Source: Carnobacterium_A sp036639135
GTDB lineage: Bacteria > Bacillota > Bacilli > Lactobacillales > Carnobacteriaceae
Length of the DNA: 22,607 nucleotides
Assembly (NCBI GenBank): GCA_036639135.1
Contig: JAVWJE010000025.1
Coordinates: forward strand, 1 to 22,607
Reading direction: 5' to 3'
Below, piece after piece: positions 16,425 to 22,607 of this stretch. Positions within the stretch are counted from its first letter, which is position 1; each line of letters begins with the position of its first letter. The translations under genes were made by a program, and so were the position numbers. Under the pieces are notes generated by a model, which saw nothing but the letters and a program-made list of their open reading frames with translations, was not told the origin of the DNA and did no database searches.

Positions 16425-16485
16425 GAATTTACTTTTAACAAAGGAACTTAAAAACAAATTTAAAAAATAAAAGGAGGAAGTCAAA

Positions 16486-16590
16486 ATGAAAAAGATGAAC
16501 AGTTTAAGCGTGTTGTGTTGTCTATGTTGTGAGAGTCACTCATGTAAACAGTTAGATTCATTTATTTTGGCTTCTACTATACTGTCCTAA
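16486..16590 (+). CDS. 34-residue cysteine-rich leader peptide (candidate attenuator)
   Basis: A short ORF with an excellent ribosome site: AAGGAGG (16471-16477), 8-nt spacer, ATG at 16486. It sits about 60 nt downstream of a near-consensus promoter. The peptide opens MKKMNSLSVL, continues with CCLCC (residues 11-15; TGT TGT CTA TGT TGT, 16516-16530), has a fifth Cys at 20, and stops at TAA 16588-16590. Cysteine is rare elsewhere in the window, so four Cys codons in five is a stalling-type signature like the trp and his leader peptides. Immediately after the Cys codons, ACTCATGTA (16538-16546) duplicates the 3' arm of the terminator at 16709-16741. I infer a cysteine-responsive leader. The alternatives are a secreted signalling or metal-binding peptide; no signal peptidase or export genes support these. 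Confidence 0.65.
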   Translation: MKKMNSLSVLCCLCCESHSCKQLDSFILASTILS

Positions 16591-16648
16591 CCATTTTTTT
16601 AGGTAAACCCATTTTCTGTGCATTTTAGAGTATGGACTATTGGGTTTA
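16586..16648 (+). other. Two hairpins following the leader peptide
   Basis: CCTAA / TTAGG (16586-16603) includes the leader-peptide stop codon. It is followed at once by TAAACCCA / TGGGTTTA (16604-16648), a perfect 8-bp stem with a 29-nt loop. They suggest that the leader RNA between the peptide and the terminator folds into its own structure. Confidence 0.4.
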
Positions 16649-16708
16649 ATAAGTGAAAATGACAGGAACAGGGTTAGTTTAGCTATAATGAATAAGATTT
16701 TTTCTGTG

Positions 16709-16741
16709 TGCATGAGTGTAAAATAACTCATGTATTTTTTT
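16709..16741 (+). terminator. Intrinsic terminator / attenuator upstream of the second OppA-like gene
   Basis: The stem TGCATGAGT / ACTCATGTA (9 bp, one G-U) with an 8-nt loop is followed by seven T. Its 5' arm can alternatively pair with CACTCATGTA in the leader-peptide ORF (16537-16546), one pair longer, which would abolish the terminator. Confidence 0.8.
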
Positions 16742-16917
16742 GTACCAATTTTTTGCTAACGAAAGGAGTTGAAAATAGAGTGTTTAGTTTAAATTTGTTC
16801 TACAAACGATGTTGATTCAAACTGTTTAATGAATAAAAACTATTTCTGATAGTGAAGAGATAACTTATCTAGCTAGAAAACTAAAATAAAAAAAGGCAAA
16901 AAGAGGGATGAAAACAG
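16742..16917 (+). other. Leader between attenuator and OppA-like gene
   Basis: No gene is supported. It holds an AAAGGAG (16762-16768) without a convincing ORF, and a perfect 13-bp palindrome AGATAACTTATCT (16858-16870) about 50 nt before the start codon. No good promoter is visible, which favours read-through from 16396. Confidence 0.4.
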
Positions 16918-18561
16918 ATGAATAAAAACAAAAAAGCAACTGCACTCATAACCATTGTATTGGTTACCGTTCTAAGTGGATGCACAAATAATACGAGCGA
17001 AAATAAAACAGAAAAACCTAATAAAGAAGAAAATAAAGTATTGAATCTAGCAGCAGAGTCAGAAATGGATACAATGGACACGACTATTTCAACGACAAAT
17101 TTTACACCGATGAATAATGTCTTTGAAGGGTTAATCTCTTATGATTTAACGGGAAAACTGGTTGGTGCTGATGCAAAAGACATCCCAGATATATCAGAAG
17201 ATGGGTTAACGTATACCTTTATCATTCGTGAAGAAGCGAACTGGTCAAATGGTACACCGGTTACGGCGGCTGATTATTTATTTGCATGGCGAAGAATGGT
17301 TGATCCTGCAAATGGTTCTGGGTATGCGTATTTATTTTCAGGCATTATAAAAAATGCTGAAGCGATATTAGCTGGTGACAAGAGTATTGATGAATTAGGT
17401 GTTGAAGAAGTGGGAGAGAAAACGTTAAAAGTAACGTTGGAACAACCCGTACCTTATTTTCTTGATTTATTGACAATCCCTTCTTATTTTCCGCAAAACG
17501 AAAAATTTGTAACAGAACAAAAAGAAAATTATGGACTACATGCTGATACGACGATTTATAATGGTCCTTTTACTTTGTCTGAGTGGACAGCTGCCAAAGG
17601 AGATTCGTGGAAATATGTAAAAAATGATGCCTATTGGGATAAGAATTCAGTCAAATTAGAAGAAATTAATACGCAAATTGTAAAAGAAGTTGGAACAGGT
17701 ATCAACTTATATGAATCAGGGCAATTAGATAGCATTAAACTATCAGGAAATTTTGTTCCACAGTACAAAGACAATGAGGACTTTAAAACAACAAATAAAG
17801 CCTGGGTTTATTATTTGGAGTTAAATCAAGAAGTACCTGAATTAGCCAATAAAAATATTCGAAAAGCATTGATGTTATCTATCGATCGTCAAACGTTTAC
17901 AGAAAACGTTTTACAAGATGGTTCTGAGCCTATATTTGGTCATGTCCCTAAAGGTTTAGCTAAAAGCCCGGAAACAGGCAAAGACTTCCGTGAGGATGCT
18001 GGAGATATAGCTAGTTTTGATGTTTTAGAAGCTAAACAAGCTTGGAAAGAAGGTTTAAAAGAGCTTAATAAAGAGGAGATAACATTAGAGTTAACAACTT
18101 CTGATAGTGAAGATAGTAAAAAACTAGCTGAGTTTATTCAAAGTGAATACCAAAAAAACCTGCCAGGTATAACCATTAAAGTTCGTCAAATGCCCGATAA
18201 TTCTAGGCTCGATAATGTAAAAAAAGGCAATTACCAATTAGCAACGACTTATTGGTTAGCTGACTTTGCAGATCCGATTAACTTTATTGAGCGTTTTGAT
18301 ACAACTATTAATCGTGGAAACTATTCTTTTGAAGATATTGATCAGTTAATAGAAAAAAGTAACCAACAGTTTAATGACTTATCAGCTAGGTGGGATACAA
18401 TGATTCAAACTGAAAAAGTAGCTTTGGGAGAACACTTTGTAGATGTGCCTATTTACCAAACAGCAGAACCCTATCTTGAGAAATCTTATGTAAAAGATAT
18501 TTACCGTCCTGTGTTTGGAAGCAAAAATTTTAAATATGCTTATTTAGATCATTCTCAATAA
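16918..18561 (+). CDS. Oligopeptide / cysteine-uptake type substrate-binding lipoprotein (OppA-like, SBP_bac_5)
   Basis: A 547-residue lipoprotein paralogous to the product of 3458-5116. The signal peptide ends in LSGC with Cys22; an Asn/Glu/Lys-rich linker follows. The SBP_bac_5 domain has IPDISEDGLTYTFIIRE, ANWSNGTPVTAADY, NKNIRKALMLSIDRQTF and a C-terminal FKYAYLD also shared by the paralogue. The ATG is 10 nt after AGAGGG; the ATG at 16908 is closed by a stop after five codons. No permease or ATPase genes are adjacent, so it probably docks on a shared Opp permease. The upstream cysteine-codon leader suggests expression rises when Cys-tRNA is short. The OppA-like CtaP of Listeria is known to be needed for cysteine and glutathione uptake, so this protein may deliver cysteine, cystine or Cys-containing peptides. 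That last step is inference. Confidence 0.93.
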   Translation: MNKNKKATALITIVLVTVLSGCTNNTSENKTEKPNKEENKVLNLAAESEMDTMDTTISTTNFTPMNNVFEGLISYDLTGKLVGADAKDIPDISEDGLTYTFIIREEANWSNGTPVTAADYLFAWRRMVDPANGSGYAYLFSGIIKNAEAILAGDKSIDELGVEEVGEKTLKVTLEQPVPYFLDLLTIPSYFPQNEKFVTEQKENYGLHADTTIYNGPFTLSEWTAAKGDSWKYVKNDAYWDKNSVKLEEINTQIVKEVGTGINLYESGQLDSIKLSGNFVPQYKDNEDFKTTNKAWVYYLELNQEVPELANKNIRKALMLSIDRQTFTENVLQDGSEPIFGHVPKGLAKSPETGKDFREDAGDIASFDVLEAKQAWKEGLKELNKEEITLELTTSDSEDSKKLAEFIQSEYQKNLPGITIKVRQMPDNSRLDNVKKGNYQLATTYWLADFADPINFIERFDTTINRGNYSFEDIDQLIEKSNQQFNDLSARWDTMIQTEKVALGEHFVDVPIYQTAEPYLEKSYVKDIYRPVFGSKNFKYAYLDHSQ

Positions 18562-18599
18562 AAACAAACGATCTATTTCTTCATTGATACTAGTTTCAG

Positions 18600-18628
18600 A
18601 TGACATTTGCCTAAACATGCGCTATTAT
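18600..18628 (+). promoter_or_regulatory. Promoter of the MFS transporter pseudogene
   Basis: ATGACA (18600-18605), a 17-nt spacer and TATTAT (18623-18628), each one base off consensus. The promoter looks intact although the gene is broken. Confidence 0.6.
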
Positions 18629-18661
18629 TTTAAATAAAGACTAGCTTTAGGAGGCTCCAAC

Positions 18662-19869
18662 TTGTCTAAACAACATCAAGAAGAAAAAATTTTGAACTGA
18701 AAATTTCTTTTATACTTTTACTGGCTATCTCATGTGGAGTAACCGTAGCAAGTCTATACTATATCCAACCTTTAGAGTCCATTATCGCATTAGGTTTTAA
18801 TGTATCCAAAGGCGCAATTGGATTCGTAGCCATGTTAACTCAAATTGGATATGCAATCGGACTATTTTTTCTTGTACCACTAGGAGATATTTTTGAACGT
18901 CGATCCTTGATTATTCGCATGTTGCTATTAGTAATCGTTGCAATGGTTCTGGTTACTATTTCGCCTAATTACATCATTTTTGCAACAGCTTTATTTTTAG
19001 TTGGTCTCACATCAATTGTCCCACAATTAATCATCCCTTATGCTGCTCAACTAGCAAAACCTGAAGAACGAGGAAGTGTTTTAGGAACAGTAATGAGCGG
19101 ATTATTGATTGGAATATTGCTATCAAGAACATTCAGTGGTCTAGTAGGGTCTGCATTAGGATGGCGTCCAGTTTATTTATTTGCAACAGGCTTTATTATT
19201 GTTTTGTTGCTAACCATTCGATTTTCTTTTCCGAAAAGGCCAACAACTAAAGTTTCTTATTTGTATTTGCTAGGTTGGATTCCTGGACTAATCAAGGAGC
19301 AACGAGTCTTACTAGCTTCTGCAGTCAATGGTTTTTTTATGTTTGGTTCATTTAGTGTTTTTTGGACCTCACTCATTTTCTTGCTAGAAACTCCACAGTA
19401 TCATATGGGGATGAAAGAAGCAGGTTTGATTGGTTTAGTTGGTGTAACAGGAGCTTTGGCTGCGCCGGTTGTAGGTAAAGTAAATGATAAACGAGACCTA
19501 AGATTTTCTGTTGGAATTGGAACCATTCTTTCAGCCGTGGCGTATGTTCTATTTTGACTCTTCGGTTTTAACATGATTGTCTTAATTGTTGGAGTCATTG
19601 TTTTAGATCTAGGAAATCAAATCGCACAAGCTTCTAACCAAACCATGATTCAAGCTCTAGGTGATGAGGTTAGAAGTAGAAATAATACCGTATATATGAC
19701 TGCTTATTTTATTGGTGGAACATCTGGTTCACTTCTAGGAACTCTTTCTTGGCAATGGTATGGGTGGGTAGGAGTGTGTGCACTTGGTTTACTTTTTCAA
19801 GTGGATGCGTTAATTTCTCACTACCTTATTTTCAAAAAACGCAATGAAAAGAGCTTTTCAAGTATTTAA
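18662..19869 (+). pseudogene. MFS (DHA1-type) transporter with a frameshift and an in-frame stop
   Basis: The original gene would have encoded a ~400-residue, 12-segment major facilitator transporter. A TTG start (18662) follows AGGAGG, but the frame closes at TGA 18698-18700. Shifting frame at the A6 tract (18684-18689; one A appears lost) gives FELKISFILLLAISCGV and continues through MFS motif A (PLGDIFERRS). A second lesion is an in-frame TGA at 19555-19557 within VAYVLF-stop-LFGFNMIV, where a TGG Trp codon is likely ancestral. The rest reads cleanly to TAA at 19867. Two independent lesions favour a recent pseudogene over a single sequencing error. The ribosome site, promoter and terminator remain. 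The substrate is unknown; relatives are drug or sugar efflux proteins. Confidence 0.85.
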
Positions 19870-19904
19870 ATAAATAAGAAATAAAATTTACTTTGTTTTT
19901 ACAG

Positions 19905-19959
19905 ATACATTTCTATTATTGGTGCCATCATAGGCTCTTTAATAGAAATGTATTTTTTT
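19905..19959 (+). terminator. Terminator of the MFS pseudogene
   Basis: A perfect 13-bp stem ATACATTTCTATT / AATAGAAATGTAT with a 23-nt loop runs into TTTTTT. Confidence 0.8.
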
Positions 19960-20013
19960 AACGTAATGAATAAAAAAATGAATTAAATGATCAGACTAAT
20001 TTATTGGTAAGCG

Positions 20014-20042
20014 TAACAACTTTTGTTAAAGTTTGTTACAAT
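20014..20042 (+). promoter_or_regulatory. Extended -10 promoter with palindromic operator for the HAD gene
   Basis: The -10 TACAAT (20037-20042) is preceded by TGT (extended -10). The -35 position is occupied by a perfect palindrome TAACAA-CTT-TTGTTA (20014-20028), a probable operator or activator site. The preceding GGTAAGCGTAACAA (20006-20019) is a weak CcpA cre match, failing three consensus positions. Confidence 0.5.
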
Positions 20043-20108
20043 AGGAATAGTGAAACTTATTGCAGCATTAGATTATGTTAGAAAAAACTATTTGAGGAGG
20101 AAATAAGG

Positions 20109-20759
20109 ATGATTAAAGCCGTTATCTTTGATATGGATGGTGTAATCGTTGATACAGAACCAATTTATTATGAAAGATTGCATGAGTTTTTTAAGTTCAA
20201 TGATATTCATCCAGATCTTGAAGAATTAAATAAAATTGCTGGAGCTAATTCAACAGATACTTGGGATACCATCCAATGTATTTGGGGAAAGACATTAAAT
20301 AAGAATAAGTACGAACAAGCTTATGAGGATTATTTTAAAGATCGCCCCATTGATAATAATGAAATACTAGATCCGGATTTAATATCTTTATTAGACTGGT
20401 TAACAAACGAAGGATACCAGGTTGCTTTAGCTTCGTCTTCATCAATGGAAGAAATTCAAAAAGTGATAAACGAATGCAATCTTAAGCACTATTTTGAGTC
20501 AATCTTAAGTGGCGATATGTTTGAACAATCTAAGCCCAATCCTGAAATCTATTTTAAATCTGCTGAAAAATTAAATGTGAAACCTGAAGAATGCCTTGTT
20601 ATTGAAGATTCTACTTATGGGATTACAGCTGGGAAAGATGCAGGCATGCATGTCCTAGCCAAAAGAGATAATCGCTTTAACTTTAAACAAGACTTAGCCC
20701 ACAAAATAATTGATCGTTTGACTGACGCGATACCTGAGTTACAAAAACTAAATAGTTGA
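20109..20759 (+). CDS. HAD-superfamily phosphatase / beta-phosphoglucomutase-like protein
   Basis: A 216-residue cytoplasmic HAD-IA enzyme. Motif I is DMDGVIVDTEP, with nucleophile Asp8 and acid/base Asp10. Motif II is the Ser109 region of VALASSSS. Motif III is Lys142-Pro143 in SKPNPEIY. Motif IV is IEDSTYGI (Glu166-Asp167). The ~70-residue insert after motif I is the alpha-helical C1 cap. These features fit the PgmB / sugar-phosphatase / phosphoglycolate-phosphatase group. No maltose or trehalose phosphorylase gene adjoins, so beta-phosphoglucomutase is not favoured over a general sugar-phosphatase. GAGGAGG lies 8 nt before the ATG. It is monocistronic, between its own promoter and a terminator shared with the convergent gene. 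Confidence 0.88.
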   Translation: MIKAVIFDMDGVIVDTEPIYYERLHEFFKFNDIHPDLEELNKIAGANSTDTWDTIQCIWGKTLNKNKYEQAYEDYFKDRPIDNNEILDPDLISLLDWLTNEGYQVALASSSSMEEIQKVINECNLKHYFESILSGDMFEQSKPNPEIYFKSAEKLNVKPEECLVIEDSTYGITAGKDAGMHVLAKRDNRFNFKQDLAHKIIDRLTDAIPELQKLNS

Positions 20760-20774
20760 CTTCGTAAATAAATA

Positions 20775-20827
20775 AAAAATCCTCATATAAAACGTGCTAG
20801 GGAAAGCAAGTTTATATGGGGATTTTT
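20775..20827. terminator. Bidirectional terminator between convergent genes
   Basis: A long stem (AAAAATCCTCATATAAA with TTTATATGGGGATTTTT, one G-U) with A and T tracts on both sides. It serves the HAD gene on the plus strand and the DUF438 gene on the minus strand. Confidence 0.85.
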
Positions 20828-20849
20828 ATAATTTTATAAATAGATGTCG

Positions 20850-22169
20850 TTAAAACTCATCATCTAACAAGCGACATTCTCCATCTATCTGTTGAATTTT
20901 TGTGATATCTTGTGTAACTTCTAAACAGCCAAGGTAATCTTGAGTTTCGGTATCACGGATAGCAAAATAACGAATATAAATCATGCGCTCTTTCATATTA
21001 ATCCAGAAATCAGCTTCTTCTCGTTCACCAGCTCTAAAGCTATCAAGGATTTTTTGAACCATATGCATGCTTTTTGGTGGGTGACAATTAATGACTTCAC
21101 GACCGATGACAGAATTTGTACGCGGAAAAGCACGATCTTTCCCTTCTGAATAGAATCGCACACGGTCATTTTTATCAACAAAGGTTAGATCAACAGGCAA
21201 AATACCAAAAATAACCGTCAATTCTTTTAATCGAAGCACTCCCGTCGGCAATACAATTTCTCCTTCGCTTAGAGCGCCATCCTGCCAATCATAATGCTCT
21301 GCTTCATTAATAGGAGGATCCTCAGCAATGGCATTTGTCATCGCTGCTGCTTTTTTAGCGGCTTCTTTTTTCTCTTCTTCTTGTTCGCTTTCTATGGCCA
21401 ATGCTTGAACACTTGGTTTCCAAGGCAATGGATCAGCGATATAAGAAAAGCCGATATCAAAACTATCTTCAGCAATCTTTTGCCAATCATTTAATCGAAA
21501 AACATCTAGTACCATAGGAATCATGATTTCTTCTTCTTTAAAAATCATTTCTTCTACTTCATTGATGACATGTTCAATCTTATCTCTTAATGGATTAATG
21601 GCCGCTTTTTCATCGTTGATGTAAACAATCACATCTTTGATTGCATCACGAATATCGTCATCAACACCCCACATAACTTTAGGTGGAGCACTAATTCCAT
21701 AACGTTCCATGTAAGAAAAAATAAGAGTTTCTTTTCGAGCATAATGTTTATCTATCTGAGATAGATCACGTAAAGCATTTTTTAAACGTTCTTTTTGAGA
21801 GTCGTTTCCTTTAGCAACTTGCTCAAAAGTCCAACGGATTTCGTCTTCAAGTAAGGATTGAATAATTTTATTTTCTAGTTTCAATGTATGAACGGGGTGC
21901 CCAGGTTGCTCATGTTCATAGTTAGATTGGTGAATATCATGAATGGATCCTTTAAAAACAGCAGCATGAACATTACAGAGATGCTGTATCTCAGAAGGGT
22001 CCAGGCCACTAGCGATTAATTCTCTTTCGGCAGAAGTAATTTCGCTAACATCCACTCCGTCAAATGATTCATCAAACAGTCTTTTTGCTTCTTCAAACTC
22101 TCCGCCTTCATGAAGCAAGGTTAAAATCTCAACAATTTTTTTCTGACGGTAAGCAGTTGTGTTTTCCAT
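20850..22169 (-). CDS. DUF438 protein: DUF438 + hemerythrin + PAS domains
   Basis: A 439-residue cytoplasmic protein. Residues ~10-80 are the DUF438 domain, including LCNVHAAVF (Cys65, His68). Residues ~88-235 are a hemerythrin-like helical bundle with candidate di-iron ligands His91 and His94 (QPGHPVH), His142 and Glu147 (HYARKE), and Glu212-214 (KEEEIMIP). A Glu/Ala/Lys-rich linker (~258-275) leads to a PAS domain at ~316-430 (VDLTFVDKNDRVRFY, then Cys362-His363 in NCHPP, then CLEVTQDI). The family is thought to sense or handle O2, NO or redox state; no output domain is present, so it must signal through a partner. AAGGAGTG lies 7 nt before the ATG. It begins 4 nt after the DUF1858 gene stop, so the two are co-translated. 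Confidence 0.92.
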   Translation of the reverse strand: MENTTAYRQKKIVEILTLLHEGGEFEEAKRLFDESFDGVDVSEITSAERELIASGLDPSEIQHLCNVHAAVFKGSIHDIHQSNYEHEQPGHPVHTLKLENKIIQSLLEDEIRWTFEQVAKGNDSQKERLKNALRDLSQIDKHYARKETLIFSYMERYGISAPPKVMWGVDDDIRDAIKDVIVYINDEKAAINPLRDKIEHVINEVEEMIFKEEEIMIPMVLDVFRLNDWQKIAEDSFDIGFSYIADPLPWKPSVQALAIESEQEEEKKEAAKKAAAMTNAIAEDPPINEAEHYDWQDGALSEGEIVLPTGVLRLKELTVIFGILPVDLTFVDKNDRVRFYSEGKDRAFPRTNSVIGREVINCHPPKSMHMVQKILDSFRAGEREEADFWINMKERMIYIRYFAIRDTETQDYLGCLEVTQDITKIQQIDGECRLLDDEF

Positions 22170-22173
22170 AAAC

Positions 22174-22398
22174 TCACTCCTTAATAATAAATCCCATTTT
22201 ATTTAATTGTATGATAATTGTTTGCAACTCTATTTTCTTCATTTTTGCTCCTTTAGGAATCGTCATATATTTTCCCATAGTATTTAATATGGCAGGATTT
22301 TTAATATCTTTTAATCCTAAATCGTATAAGACTTGACCTATCTCAGGATGAGTAGTGACCAGGTCATAAACAGTTGTATTCAAATCGATTTCTTTCAT
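22174..22398 (-). CDS. DUF1858 domain protein
   Basis: A 74-residue protein covering the whole DUF1858 domain: EIDLNTTVYDLVTTHPEIGQVL, then LGLKDIKNPAILNTMGK, then the MTIPKGAKMKKI turn. It contains no cysteine, unlike some relatives. AGGGA lies about 7 nt before the ATG. It is immediately upstream of the DUF438/hemerythrin/PAS gene with a 4-nt gap, an arrangement seen repeatedly in Firmicutes, which implies a joint role, possibly in O2/NO sensing or iron-sulfur cluster repair. The molecular function of DUF1858 alone is not known. Confidence 0.88.
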   Translation of the reverse strand: MKEIDLNTTVYDLVTTHPEIGQVLYDLGLKDIKNPAILNTMGKYMTIPKGAKMKKIELQTIIIQLNKMGFIIKE

Positions 22399-22439
22399 CT
22401 TAATCCCTCATTCTTTAGATTAATTAACTTTATTTGTTC

Positions 22440-22468
22440 ATTATATCACAAAAAGGAAATCAGTTTAA
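22440..22468 (-). promoter_or_regulatory. Promoter of the DUF1858-DUF438 operon
   Basis: Read on the minus strand: TTAAAC (22468-22463), a 17-nt spacer, and consensus TATAAT (22445-22440) with extended -10 TGA. The -10 sits inside an imperfect inverted repeat, TTGTGATATAATGAACAA (22451-22434). Confidence 0.7.
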
Positions 22469-22566
22469 GATCTTAATGTTAACTCCTTTTGATAAAAAAG
22501 ATAAAAGCAACTGTATACGGATGTAGAAGTTAACAAAAAACCATAAACTCGGTTTGATATGCTCCC

Positions 22567-22605
22567 TCTATAAAGGACACTGAAATATAAAAAGTGTCTT
22601 ATATA
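22567..22605. terminator. Hairpin at the window edge, possible terminator
   Basis: CTATAAAGGACACT pairs with AGTGTCTTATATAG over 14 positions (one mismatch, one G-U) around an 11-nt loop. No T tract is visible before the window ends, so it is either a terminator cut by the edge or another structured element. Confidence 0.35.
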
Positions 22606-22607
22606 GG

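Noticed and set aside
16591..16741. T-box riboswitch upstream of the second OppA-like gene
   Set aside because: No AGGGTGGNACCGCG T-box sequence or Stem I motifs were found; the terminator alone does not make a T-box.
16780..16815. 11-codon GTG ORF after AAAGGAG, ending in a Cys codon
   Set aside because: The 11-nt spacing is long and there is no structure or conservation argument; probably chance or a relic.
18684..18700. Programmed -1 frameshift in the MFS gene
   Set aside because: AAA could slip on the A tract, but there is no canonical X XXY YYZ heptamer with a downstream structure, and the second in-frame stop at 19555 would still truncate the protein.
1..22607. CRISPR array, prophage, insertion sequence or tRNA/rRNA
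   Set aside because: Looked for regular spaced repeats, integrase or transposase genes and tRNA-like cloverleaves; none seen.

Overview
The window reads as chromosomal DNA of a low-GC Gram-positive lactic acid bacterium. The AT-rich sequence, strong AGGAGG ribosome sites, lipobox-bearing OppA-type lipoproteins, and the CcpN / PPDK-regulatory-protein / PPDK block fit Lactobacillales. Carnobacteriaceae (Carnobacterium-like) is my best guess, by inference only. I see no rRNA, tRNA, CRISPR array, phage or insertion sequence. A run of 10 Ns at 11918-11927 marks an assembly gap inside ppdK.

Layout. (1) 1-1757, minus strand: a GH84 beta-N-acetylglucosaminidase with a 4-nt overlap into a second gene cut by the window edge. 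(2) 2040-3155: a membrane 5TMR-LYT/GGDEF diguanylate cyclase. (3) 3458-5116: an orphan OppA-like lipoprotein behind a strong promoter with three helically phased octamers. (4) 5320-7428: a CocE/NonD-type serine hydrolase. (5) 7927-9940: an orphan PTS EIIC-like membrane protein followed by a ketopantoate reductase, behind a TGTGA-N6-TCACA operator. (6) 10214-14327: the ccpN - PPDK regulatory protein - ppdK operon, which controls pyruvate/PEP interconversion and has CcpN-like boxes over its own promoter. (7) 14511-16315: a CapA-family lipoprotein, with a palindromic operator between its -35 and -10, and a LURP-one-related protein. (8) 16396-18561: a second OppA-like lipoprotein preceded by a strong promoter, an unlisted 34-codon cysteine-rich leader peptide and a terminator. 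(9) 18662-19869: an MFS transporter pseudogene with a frameshift and an in-frame TGA. (10) 20109-20759: a HAD phosphatase/phosphomutase. (11) 20850-22398, minus strand: a DUF1858 - DUF438 (hemerythrin plus PAS) gene pair.

How the genes fit together. The theme is carbon, nitrogen and redox adaptation: peptide capture, glycan hydrolysis, control of the PEP/pyruvate node, pantothenate metabolism and an O2/NO-type sensor pair. The most distinctive object is the leader at about 16430-16741. It has a short peptide with four Cys codons in five, then a copy of the terminator's 3' arm (ACTCATGTA), then a terminator, then an oligopeptide-binding lipoprotein gene. This looks like cysteine-responsive attenuation of a peptide or cysteine uptake protein.
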